Assembly: GCA_005281725.1 (NCBI GenBank)
Contig: SSBO01000012.1
Location: 16,331,048 to 16,395,047 of the forward strand
DNA: 64,000 bases
DNA from: Wuchereria bancrofti
Lineage: Eukaryota > Nematoda > Chromadorea > Rhabditida > Onchocercidae
Direction: 5' to 3'
Below the pieces are notes generated by a model. The model searched no databases. It was not told the origin of the DNA and saw only the letters and a list, made by a program, of their open reading frames with translations. Shown here one piece after another: positions 13,801 through 24,983 of this stretch; the stretch's first letter is position 1, and each line of letters starts with the position of its first letter. The position numbers and the translations under genes are program-made.

Positions 13801-16800
13801 TCACATACATTTCTCTCACAAATGTACAAAATAAAAATAGGTCTATTTGACGTCATTGTCAACAACTTGCCAATTCAGTTGCAACATTAACGGCGATAGG
13901 AATAATATCTTCAACGAAATCCTCCAGCAGTACTTCCATAACGCTCGTCATTTCTTCTATTTCAGCTCGAGCAACAAGTCGCAATACTTCGATGATGACT
14001 GCATAAACATGAGGTTTTAGTACCGAACGATCTAAAGTTTTTGATTTCATACGTGTACTTTTGTTTAAACTGCGAAGAAAAAAATATGTAAAACTTGTTT
14101 AATTAAAAACTTCAAAAAAAAATTGCACTTTTGCTACTGTATTATGAAAATTATGAAACTAACATTTTGTCTGCGTTTCCAACATGTGCTGTATAGCCAT
14201 CGCAGCTTCCACTTTCACAGGTAATTCTTCACCAACATCAGCTAACCTTTTCAGCAACTCTTCATAAATATGTGTTACTCGGCTACCAGATAATTTACCA
14301 CTAGCAAACTGCTGTAATCTTTGTGATGCAAAACCAATGCAAAAGACAAGTTACAATCAATAAGAGAGCGGAAAGAGTAAACATAACATACCCTTATAGT
14401 CCAGCATGCTCTGCAGCGTATGAATCGTATTGGATGAGCAATTTTCGAGATTACAAATCTCTCTACTAATTCATCAACAGCACATCTGTATTTCTGAAAA
14501 ATAGTTCTTTGCTTAAAAAAAAATAAAAACAAGAGAAAACAAAGGAAAAAAGGAATAAAAGTATCGTGATGCATCGATGTGAGGAAAACATTGTGATAGT
14601 CTTCTAAACAATTCCATTACCGAGGTGAGATAAAACCAGTAAACAAGTAGATACGACGAAACCTTGCTTTTCGTTAAAGCAGCAAAAAGTTCTCCCAGAA
14701 TGCGCAAAGCGCCTTCTTGATCACGCGGATTTACATCCGAATTAAGCATGTTTAACGAAAATTCCAATATGGGTTGCAGCATATCTTTTCTCTTCGCAAA
14801 ACCAGTTAGCACGTTTGCTGCTGCAACTGCCGGATTGTGCAATTCATCGTACACATCTGCAACACAATATTTTTCTACTAACTTTGTAATAAATTATTTA
14901 GCAGACAAACTGTGACTATTCTCATTTCACTGATTTCAGTATTTTAGTTCTTACTTAAACATTAAAGGTTCTTGATAAATCACTTACGCTACCACATCTG
15001 CTTGTAGCACAACTTTTGTACTAAAATATTTTTGCTAAATAACTGCATGGAAATGCACCATATTTGGTGCGAACAAATTCTTCTGGTGAGTCGCTCCACA
15101 ACTCTTCATCTTCATCAGAATATTTCAATAATGGAAATAGCACGCTTCGCACAATTCCCTAAAAATGCAGAAAAATTTAGATCCAAAAGTACTTTCCTTG
15201 AGAATCTGAAACCTTTTCTCGTATGCACACAACGAAGAATACAATGCAAGACGGTCATGCACGCAATGTACGGATCACCTTGAAGATTCCATAAAGGTAA
15301 CAAATACCTGACAATGAGGCTTAATGATTTTCCAAGTTCGTGATTGTGAAATGGCTATATCGATGTATTGCAACAGAGAATGTAGCACACGAGATGATAC
15401 ATAATTCCCATTTCGATAACCATCTAGAACCTGTAGACATGTGTTCAGGATTGGAATTGCAAAGTGCGTCATATAATTTTCCGCAAATTCCGAGTAATTC
15501 AGTTGCACTTGTCCTGGGGACCCATATCTAAAAGCGAGTATATATATTAGCTGTGCTACCTGAAAAGTACCTGCACATTTACACATTTTTGACATATTTT
15601 ATTTTGAATTTAAATCCGCACTTAGCATCAACTGTAAAATAAGACTGCTGCCGAACAAAAGGATGCTATAGAAGTTTGGATAATTACATCCAAAGCAAGA
15701 ACAAAAAACTCGAACTCTGCTTTAATTTGACATATATTTAATAATATATGGAGATATTTAGCCTCATTTCTACTGTAAGCAATAATTAGCACAGCGATAT
15801 CTTGAAGAACGCTGCGTTTATTGGATCCATTAGAAAACTAGAAATAGGAAAAACTGAAAAAACAACCTTTCAAAAATACGCTCAACAATTGCAGAAGCCC
15901 ACTTCTTACATTTCCACCACATTGTTCTTTCACGGTCATCTTCATTAACTGTGTTCACTTCTTCCGGTACTGTTCCAATAATCAATCGAAATTGCTCCAA
16001 CCACTGCGCCAAAGACTGATCCGTAAACATTTCCAGATTCAAGGAAAACTACAATTAACTGAATAAACATAACGCATGGAGTAGACAAGCTTAAAACTAT
16101 AAATTAAAATGATATCCTTTAAATCTCAATTAAGTACCTGAACAAGCCCATAAAATATCTTTAGGATAAGCTTTTGAAGCAAACAAGATTCTTGAGAAGC
16201 ATCGGGCATCAAAGTAATGAGACGTTCTAGAAGCATAGGCATCAGCAGGCCCATTGTTTCTACTAACGGTTTTTTCTCTTTCACTCGGCGATATCTAAAA
16301 GTTCCCATCGTACTATTTGATTTCATATGAAAGTTTGCACATATTTTGGCAAATTTAGATATCAAAATTATGATTCCGCGCAGTCTCGCGTAGTTAACAT
16401 GCATTTTATCAGGTTACTTCCGCGTAATAAACGAAACTTACTCATAGAGTTTAACTAAACGTTGTATAACCAAAACAGCTCCTAGCCAAGATGGTCCGTC
16501 CACTGAATGTAATAGAACTGCAACTTTTTGTGGTAAGTAAGGCCAATTTTTTGGAAAATCGTGCCTCGTAATTATTCCAATTGTAGTGCATAACTGAACT
16601 CTAAATGTATGAAGTACAATAAATCACTAGCATTTTTTAAATCTTGTGAAAATAAATTAAACTGACAAAGACTCTCTACATGTTCATAAACACATACCTG
16701 ACTGCTTCAGGTGAAGCTACAATAGCATCTATGATAAGCTCACGAATAAGATGTTTATCTTGTTCGGAAAGAATAAATGATTGTTTATCATCATCCATGA

Positions 16801-17824
16801 TCCAATGTCTGAAATTTAAAATGACGTTAAAACGACTAGCGACGATGACTAGTTTTTTGCTGAATTTTAACTAGAAATTGATGCTAATATTTCTCTCCAA
16901 AGCAGACCAAATTTTTAAGAATCNATCTTGTTCGGAAAGAATAAATGATTGTTTATCATCATCCATGATCCAATGTCTGAAATTTAAAATGACGTTAAAA
17001 CGACTAGCGACGATGACTAGTTTTTTGCTGAATTTTAACTAGAAATTGATGCTAATATTTCTCTCCAAAGCAGACCAAATTTTTAAGAATCTCTATTCCA
17101 GTAAAAAGGTATTCAACCATACTTAAACCAATACCCCTACTCAAATGCACAGTTGCTACTAATATAGTACCTGCAGAATAAAGTACTACGACGAGATTAT
17201 CATCATAAAGATTCAGATCTCGAAAGCTACGTCAGTTAGCTTTGTTATGTTAGTCTTGCCAATTCAATCAGCGTTCACAACTTAATGTATCTCTTCACAA
17301 ACAATCTGGATACCTGTTAATAACGTTCTTCAAGTAAATGACAGCCGCTTGTCGAGCAGAACATTCCACTCCCTCATCCATAATGATATGAAGTAAAAGG
17401 GGAGTAAAGCCTACTAATCTCATATTCTGAAAAGATACTACAGTACGGTAAATTTAGATGACTGATTTTTTCCCCTGAGTTATATTTCATTTAAATTGTT
17501 TGAATCCCAAGCAACCGTAGAGAAATAAGTCGGAAAAATACAGTATGAAACACAGTATATTGCTAGGTTATGTAGTACTGTGTAACGCCATAATAATACT
17601 AATACGATTAATAACTTTCTCTTTTTGCAATAATCTAATTTTTACAGTAGAACGGAATGTTTAAGCTTACAAGATTCAACTTCCATTTTGAATAAGTTGT
17701 GACATAACAATGAAAGATATAGAGTATTACTCGATTATACCTGTTCGAGATATGCAGCTGCTTCCTTCTGATTCGTCGAAGAAGTGGTAGCCTGGAGCGC
17801 TCTAATTAAATTTTCCCTTTCCAT
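10857..17824 (-). CDS. IPO7: Importin-7/8 family karyopherin, with a probable frameshift in the last exon
   Basis: This beta-karyopherin binds Ran and imports cargoes such as ribosomal proteins, histones and some signalling proteins. Exons (minus): 17741-17824 (start MERENLIRALQATTS), 17314-17426, 16698-16808, 16442-16600, 16138-16294, 15867-16048, 15308-15527, 15059-15158, 14663-14856, 14392-14493, 14164-14311, 13871-14031, about 13363-13572, 13055-13190, 12632-12807, 12428-12529, 12124-12351, 11871-11978, 11618-11725, about 11363-11494 and 10857-11069. Nearly all junctions match in phase; the boundary near 13363 and the donor near 11363 are uncertain. Landmarks are WWKCKKWA, YGSPG, HDRKM, the acidic stretch (exons at 11618-11725 and 11363-11494) and the conserved tail GGYAF..PVPDTFNF. 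A CCC run at 10980-10982 appears one base too long: removing one base joins VVLDGVLR to EQRMSLAKSKK as the family expects, whereas as written the protein ends at a TGA about 40 residues early. It overlaps an artefactual repeat at 16925-17091. Confidence 0.9.
16757..16923. repeat. 167-bp segment repeated across the N at 16924
   Basis: 16757-16923 and 16925-17091 are identical around a single N and include part of importin-7 exon 3. An exact copy abutting an N is the signature of two contig ends that overlap but were not merged. The second copy of the exon fragment (about 16925-16976) should be ignored in gene models. Confidence 0.9.
16924..16924. other. Single-N contig join inside importin-7
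   Basis: Lies between two identical 167-bp copies, so it marks an unmerged overlap in the intron between exons 2 and 3 of importin-7. Confidence 0.9.
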
Positions 17825-17875
17825 CACCGGATTTTCTGAAGCGTCTCCACGTAACCTTCAAACCTATGGAAACAC

Positions 17876-17886
17876 CTGCAAAAAAC
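17876..17886 (-). promoter_or_regulatory. Candidate spliced-leader acceptor of importin-7
   Basis: Reading the minus strand, TTTTTTGCAG ends about 50 bases upstream of the ATG at 17824, with no upstream coding exon found. The 25-kb copy has the same site at 26820-26821, so it is conserved between the two versions. Confidence 0.5.
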
Positions 17887-17889
17887 ACA

Positions 17890-18834
17890 AGTACACTTCA
17901 TCTTGCATCATAAAGTATTCATTCCTCTTCAAACACGTACTGGAAAAGAGCTAAAAATGGAAACGTCTCATTGCAGACAATCAATAATTTACAGAAACAA
18001 AACGCATTAACTTATTAACACATAAATACGTATTACTTCACAAGGTCAACCGTACGTGACGAATGTATGCCAGCAGAATAAACGAGCTAAAATATCTTTC
18101 TTGGTAGTCTTTCTTTTTCAGCAAGGCTGAGTTCATCGTGGCAATTCTATTCATAAAAAACTGCTTGCCTTTGCAGTCACACACTTATCAAAAGATAGTG
18201 TTATCATTGACTGAAAATCTTTTGAAAATGAAAATTTTTAGCCGATATGCCATACAATTTTTCGTCTACCATCACAAAGAGCCGATAAGCCACAAAGATA
18301 TAGACTTTTCATTTATAAGAAACATTCCGAAACAAGCGACGAGTACCTTAATTCGGCTAACTCTATCAAGAGAAAACAACTCATCGCGATACTGTCACAG
18401 TAGTCCTAAACACAGCGAACTGTTCTCCAATATACATATTTAACGCAGCCTTCAAAGCTATTTCCGACATAACCTGAACTACGGTGATTCTTCCGTTGAC
18501 TTGTGTTTTATGGTTTTTTCGTTTTGCTAAAGTTTTTTCGTTTTGCTAAACCAAAATATTTCTTTAGGAAGTTTAGGGGTTGTTTGGGATGTGAAGTACA
18601 TTTGGTATTTGGAACGTCCTGTTCCTACTGGTTCTGTATTGCGAAGAGATGACAGAATTATATAAAAACATTCACTTTGACAGAATTATATAAGAGATGA
18701 CAGAATTATATAAAAAGATTCACTTTAAACCAAGAAATGCCATAATCATAGAATGAAATTTCTTCGATCAACAAAACTGGTATTATAACGATACACTTGT
18801 GAAGTGCTAAGTGATTTTACTACACATTCCTGAC
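17890..18834. other. Intergenic region between divergent importin-7 and FABP copies
   Basis: Presumably holds both promoters. An 18-base unit GTTTTTTCGTTTTGCTAA is directly repeated at about 18513-18550, and an ACAGAATTATATAA motif recurs at 18650-18715. Neither is recognised as a known element. The homologous stretch in the other copy is 26825-27678 and carries only one copy of the first unit. Confidence 0.5.
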
Positions 18835-20138
18835 ATGAGTGAAGTGAAGGAATTGCTTGAAAATTTTATAGGAAGTTTTAAGCTCAATCGCAGTGAAAAT
18901 TTTTAGGAATTTCTAACCTCAAAAGACATGGCTCTCTTATTCTGCCAAGAGATTTCTTTGAGATTTCAGATTGAGTTGAGAAAAAAATTAATTGGACCTA
19001 TTAAATAAATAGATCCACCAGATTTTTTTCTCCCTTGTATGATTTTGGAATGTATGCAACTTTTTTAGTTACATTGAAATGGATTTTTTAAGTATAAATT
19101 GGTTTTTGAGGAAAATGATTTTTCTTTTGATTCGTTTGTTACTAAAGTGTTTAACCATTCCGAGACCAAAGGTGCCTATAATTTATGTGATCTTTCATCT
19201 AAGGAAGACGCGATTTACAAGAACTGGAAACTAGAAGAAGAGCTTCAGGCTGAAGGACTTATGGTAAAATGTACAAAGTGTGTTAAACTCTTCGAATTAT
19301 TTATTTTAAAATGGTAGTGATTAGCTTACATGTTTACTGCTTTAACTCACTGCATAACATTATTTTTATTTGAAGATTTACGCTGGAAAATGCATGAATG
19401 AACTCATGAAGGTACAGAGATAGTTGTAAATTTATAACAGCTGGGCAGGGAACTAAAATTCAAAATAAGCACTCTATTCTTTATATCTCTGGGCTTTCTT
19501 CAGCCTAGAAGTGCAATTGCTACCAAGTAAATTCTTGATACATAATTATAGATCAAGTTCGATTTCGACCCAGCAACAGAAAGTTTGAAAGAGACGCATA
19601 TCCGAGTAGATGATCCAAATGATCATGCGGAGACTTACACTTACACTGTTGACATTTTTAGCGTTGGTGAGTGCCGTTTACCGAATTTACTGAATTTTTT
19701 GTTTCTTCATTTCTGCATTACCACTTTTCACATACATTTGATCTTTTTTAATAATAGCGTGACTATGAGTCCTATACAAATAAAATTAATTTGCATTGAA
19801 ACTTACTGAATTATGAAATAAGAATTACGGCTTCAAATTATGCAATCTTTCGTTTCTGAAAATGTGGGCCAACATTTCAACTGTGCCTAACATTAACTTT
19901 ATAAGTTGTGAAGAATGTTTAAAAGATTTAAACATATTCCAAATTATTTTGATTTTGAAATGTTTTGCCGGCTACCATATACCTGCGGAATACTTTTTGC
20001 TTTAAATTGTCATGCTGCCAAAAGAAAAAATAAACCCTGTATACTAAATAGCATTTGTGTCCCGATTTTATATTCCTTTATTTCTAGAGTATGGCAAATG
20101 GAAAAATATCCTGCAAGCGGTACTTTATTCGAAAATAA
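18835..20138 (+). pseudogene. Decayed copy of the cytosolic FABP gene
   Basis: This is the counterpart of the intact gene at 27679-29050. Exon 1 starts MSEVKELLENFIGSFKLN but hits an in-frame TAG at 18904-18906 where the intact copy has GAG. The exon 1 donor reads GACATG in place of GCATGG, and the exon 2 acceptor CAG has become AAG. Exon 2 has extra bases near 19120 and a one-base deletion near 19260 that shifts its end out of frame. Exon 3 has lost bases around its YTVDG segment. Exon 4 (20098-20138) still ends with KISCKRYFIRK and a stop. The acceptor-containing segment upstream of the ATG in the intact copy is missing here. Several independent lesions make a functional product very unlikely. 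Confidence 0.85.
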
Positions 20139-21578
20139 TTTCCAAAGCAGCAACAATCACATTCCTAGCTAATAATGATTCATGGAGCAAAGAAGATAAA
20201 CGGTGAATATCACATACCTAATTTCCTCTTTTTCACTATATTATGGATAAAAAAATTTTTCCAACAAAATATTTAACTTGTTGGTTTTTCGTGTGCTGTG
20301 TATTTATTTATTTATCCCAGCTCTTTATTTATATTTTTTTTTACATTTTCAATCTTATTTGTTATAATGAGAATTTGTTATAATTTCAGTCATTCGACTC
20401 GCTCATAGTTTTCACTTTTTATTTGCTTATTTTTGTCAATTAATTTATATTATTTTGTATGTAAATTCATATGTATTCAAGTATAAAAGATTAGAGGGTT
20501 ACTTATATTTTCAAACTGCATGCACGACTTTCTTGACTGTTTTTATTGCTGTTACAATCATCGTTGTGAGGTATAATACTACCAAATTTAGTTTTGTGAT
20601 GATCACTTATTCAACTGTTTTATTTGAATCAAACAATTCTATTTATTCTGTAAAATTTGTGCTAAAGGATCCCACATTTGCAGCTCATAACATTCATTTG
20701 ATCTTTTTTGTACTATTTAAGTTCCTCGTATGATTATTAAACCTCGATAATAATGACCGAGAAATTGTGATTGAATGACCGGAAAATGTTTTTTGAGAAA
20801 TAATGAGTTATTCACTTCAGTAGTGCTGATCGTTTCATCGAACTGTCCATTATTAATTTGCTGATGAATGGCACTCTCCCCTCCCCTGCTGGATACATTA
20901 TGCTGTTTGGTGTATTTTCTTACCCTCTCTCCTAAGCTAAACACATTGACCTAGTTAAACAGATAACGTCCTGCAGATCGGACCAAAGGTTACATTCATA
21001 GCATTTTCTGCTTTGTTGCACTGTATTGGTCAGTTAACCTCTCATCATCAAGCAGCAGGTCACTTTTATCTATCTACTCTACATCTTGCTGAATCTCTGT
21101 AACATTACACTGTCCCAATTTCTGGTTGAAAAAGCGCAAAGGTTTTATTTTCCACGTCTGCGTTGTGATAAGGCAGAAGAAACTGGAGAGGTCAACAAAC
21201 CACTATTTTTTATTTATTTTTTTGCTGCTCAATTTATGCAGTGATTTGTACAACGTAGGTGAAATATTTGCATCACAGCGTGATGTCTAAAATATTTTAA
21301 TGCCAAACTTTTTACCTGATTCCTTTAGGTCCTGTAGTATCATTTAAAATGATTTTTTTTTCATGACTGGGGAAATCAATAGAAAAAAATGATGCTTTCT
21401 TAAAATTTTTAGTGGTAGTTTCTGAATGTGATGCTTAGTTTCAAAACGCTTTTATAATTCAGTTTCATTTCATAAGCATTAATAATATTTAATAATGCTA
21501 AGCAATTCTTGAATGCCTTGAAAAACATAATGTTATGAAAGTACTCTGTTCGTCAAAACCAAGACTTTGAAGGCCCTG
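20139..21578. other. Intergenic region between two FABP copies
   Basis: AT-rich sequence matching 29051-30574 of the other copy with substitutions and indels. No coding exon seen. From 20987 it is also repeated exactly at 22615 onward because of the join at 22614. Confidence 0.5.
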
Positions 21579-22613
21579 ATGATGCTGCGAGATTCATAGT
21601 TGTCGTGATTGTATTAATACGGTTTTCGATAAAGTTGGGGCTGAAATTGCAACGTTTGATACTGAAGCACTTTCAGAAAAGTTTCTGGATACTTTCGTAC
21701 TCAAACGCGAAGAAAATTTCGATCAATATCTCGAGGCAAAGGATCTACAATCACATGGATTTTATTTATTAATTTTTTTAAAAATTTTTTTCTCCAAAAG
21801 ATTGCGTCGTATATTTATCTTTTTTAATTAATTAACTAGCTTATTTTATTTGACTTATTTATTCAAAAAAATTCAAAAAAAAATCATGTTTTATTTGAGG
21901 TTACGGATGGTTCATGCGACAAGTAATCAAATTGACTGGTGTCACAAAGGTTTTTCGCAAGGCGGATTCCTAGAAGCCGAATCGTTATGATATAGAGAAT
22001 TTGACAAAAACTTGTCGACTAGGCTCTAGGCGAAGAATTCACTGCAGAAGCTGTACATAGCTTAACACACAAGATAAAGCTGCAATTATATGATTTAATA
22101 AGTGAAAAATGTAACTTCATGAGTTGTAACTTCAAATTAGTTGTAACTTCAAAAACTGATTGAATTCCGTCTGAATATAACTGTTCGAAGAATTTGTGAA
22201 TTGTTTGTAATTGTTAGAATGTTTGTACAGTTTATATTAATAAATTGTTAAATGTTGTGTTTATATAAAGTGGCTTTGTTCTGCATTACGTGCTTATGAT
22301 TTTTAAGCCAAAGCAAACGCTGTATATTATTGGGTAGATTTTTTCTGAAAATTTCTGGATAACATTTCTATCTAAAAGATCTAGACAATGTATTAACAGA
22401 AACACATATCAAGATGGATAATCCAAGGGACATCGAGACTTATAAATACTATCGAGATAGTGATTACTTGATCATGGTAAGATTACCATGAAGGTTCAAA
22501 TGTTAACATTTTAATATTGATTGAATCACTTTTAACTAATTTTGTTTTAAAAAGGCGAAATAATATTTTATACAAGCAACAGATACGGTTACTTTATTGA
22601 TTTGTTTCAGAAA
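20987..22613. repeat. 1,627-bp exact repeat, first copy
   Basis: 20987-22613 equals 22615-24241 (constant offset 1628) around the N at 22614, with no differences noticed in the stretches compared. It contains most of the secreted-FABP pseudogene. An exact kilobase-scale copy flanking an N in otherwise diverged surroundings is best read as an unmerged contig overlap. Confidence 0.9.
21579..22613 (+). pseudogene. Secreted-FABP pseudogene, artefactual first copy
   Basis: Same sequence as 23207-24241 and cut by the N just as exon 4 begins. See the entry at 23207-24289 for the lesions. It probably does not exist as a separate locus. Confidence 0.8.
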
Positions 22614-22614
22614 N
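22614..22614. other. Single-N contig join
   Basis: Separates the two exact 1,627-bp copies 20987-22613 and 22615-24241. Confidence 0.9.
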
Positions 22615-24241
22615 AGGTTACATTCATAGCATTTTCTGCTTTGTTGCACTGTATTGGTCAGTTAACCTCTCATCATCAAGCAGCAGGTCACTTTTATCTA
22701 TCTACTCTACATCTTGCTGAATCTCTGTAACATTACACTGTCCCAATTTCTGGTTGAAAAAGCGCAAAGGTTTTATTTTCCACGTCTGCGTTGTGATAAG
22801 GCAGAAGAAACTGGAGAGGTCAACAAACCACTATTTTTTATTTATTTTTTTGCTGCTCAATTTATGCAGTGATTTGTACAACGTAGGTGAAATATTTGCA
22901 TCACAGCGTGATGTCTAAAATATTTTAATGCCAAACTTTTTACCTGATTCCTTTAGGTCCTGTAGTATCATTTAAAATGATTTTTTTTTCATGACTGGGG
23001 AAATCAATAGAAAAAAATGATGCTTTCTTAAAATTTTTAGTGGTAGTTTCTGAATGTGATGCTTAGTTTCAAAACGCTTTTATAATTCAGTTTCATTTCA
23101 TAAGCATTAATAATATTTAATAATGCTAAGCAATTCTTGAATGCCTTGAAAAACATAATGTTATGAAAGTACTCTGTTCGTCAAAACCAAGACTTTGAAG
23201 GCCCTGATGATGCTGCGAGATTCATAGTTGTCGTGATTGTATTAATACGGTTTTCGATAAAGTTGGGGCTGAAATTGCAACGTTTGATACTGAAGCACTT
23301 TCAGAAAAGTTTCTGGATACTTTCGTACTCAAACGCGAAGAAAATTTCGATCAATATCTCGAGGCAAAGGATCTACAATCACATGGATTTTATTTATTAA
23401 TTTTTTTAAAAATTTTTTTCTCCAAAAGATTGCGTCGTATATTTATCTTTTTTAATTAATTAACTAGCTTATTTTATTTGACTTATTTATTCAAAAAAAT
23501 TCAAAAAAAAATCATGTTTTATTTGAGGTTACGGATGGTTCATGCGACAAGTAATCAAATTGACTGGTGTCACAAAGGTTTTTCGCAAGGCGGATTCCTA
23601 GAAGCCGAATCGTTATGATATAGAGAATTTGACAAAAACTTGTCGACTAGGCTCTAGGCGAAGAATTCACTGCAGAAGCTGTACATAGCTTAACACACAA
23701 GATAAAGCTGCAATTATATGATTTAATAAGTGAAAAATGTAACTTCATGAGTTGTAACTTCAAATTAGTTGTAACTTCAAAAACTGATTGAATTCCGTCT
23801 GAATATAACTGTTCGAAGAATTTGTGAATTGTTTGTAATTGTTAGAATGTTTGTACAGTTTATATTAATAAATTGTTAAATGTTGTGTTTATATAAAGTG
23901 GCTTTGTTCTGCATTACGTGCTTATGATTTTTAAGCCAAAGCAAACGCTGTATATTATTGGGTAGATTTTTTCTGAAAATTTCTGGATAACATTTCTATC
24001 TAAAAGATCTAGACAATGTATTAACAGAAACACATATCAAGATGGATAATCCAAGGGACATCGAGACTTATAAATACTATCGAGATAGTGATTACTTGAT
24101 CATGGTAAGATTACCATGAAGGTTCAAATGTTAACATTTTAATATTGATTGAATCACTTTTAACTAATTTTGTTTTAAAAAGGCGAAATAATATTTTATA
24201 CAAGCAACAGATACGGTTACTTTATTGATTTGTTTCAGAAA
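22615..24241. repeat. 1,627-bp exact repeat, second copy
   Basis: Partner of 20987-22613. This copy continues into exon 4 of the FABP pseudogene and its 3' flank, so it is the one to keep in a corrected assembly. Confidence 0.9.
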
Positions 24242-24289
24242 ATGGCCTGTAAAGGAGTTTCGGCAAAACGTTACTACAAGAAGCAATAA
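23207..24289 (+). pseudogene. Decayed copy of the secreted As-p18-like FABP gene
   Basis: Counterpart of the intact gene at 30575-31653. A two-base insertion after the fourth codon brings a stop (MMLRDS then TAG) into the signal peptide. The exon 1 donor GT is lost (AAGGATC replaces AAAGGTC). Exon 2 has a CAG-to-TAG change at the QKPNRYD site and lacks about 17 bases in the region encoding KRKNTLFAD. The exon 3 acceptor TTCTAG has become TTCTGG. Exon 4 (to 24289) still encodes MACKGVSAKRYYKKQ. With both splicing and reading frame broken at several points, this is a clear pseudogene or null allele, although sequence similarity to the intact copy remains high. Confidence 0.9.
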
Positions 24290-24713
24290 CTTAATATTGT
24301 TTCATTTCATCTTTTATTTAAAGTCCTTTTACTCTTCAACGTTGCTTTCATATCAGACAACTCAGTATAAATCAGTTTCATACTTGTTTTACTCCAACTA
24401 ATGATAATTTTTAACAGCTAATGATAACAGACAGCGAAAGCAAACTCTGCGAGTGGAAGCATAATTTGCTGAAGTCAAGAGATCAGCGCTGCAGTCGTTT
24501 CAATCTTTAGAGTTATACTCTCCACAGTGATGACAATGGTGATCAGGCAAGTGGAATTGTCACTGCAATGAACATCAGTTATTCATCAATAAAATCAATT
24601 TTTATCTGATGGAGCTGTTAGTATTAGATGTTTAAGTGATGAATAAAAACTTATCGGAGCAGCATAATTCGGTGTTGTCATAGGATAACGTATATGAACA
24701 ACAGCATTCAACC

Positions 24714-24714
24714 N
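24714..24714. other. Single-N join between the two diverged locus copies
   Basis: The left side (ending CAGCATTCAACC) corresponds to position 32072 of the second copy. The right side starts inside an importin-7 intron corresponding to about 15.6 kb of the first copy. The N therefore joins the end of one version of the locus to the middle of the other. Confidence 0.85.
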
Positions 24715-24983
24715 TATATTTTGCTTTGAAAAAACCGCGTTTAGCATCAACTATAAAATAAGATTGCTGCCGAACAAAAGGCTGATGCAGAAGTTTGGAT
24801 AGTTACATCCAAAGCAAGAACAAAAAACTCGAACTCTGCTTTAATTTGACATATATTTAATAATATATGGAGATATTCAGCCTCATTTCAAGCGATAACT
24901 AGCACAGCGATATTTTGAAGAATGCCGCGTTTATTTCTTGGATCTATTAAAAAACTACAAATAAGAAAAACTGAAAAAATAAC

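Noticed and set aside
20987..24289. Three or more tandem secreted-FABP pseudogenes
   Set aside because: The first two are identical copies flanking a single N, which fits an assembly overlap; only one decayed copy is supported.
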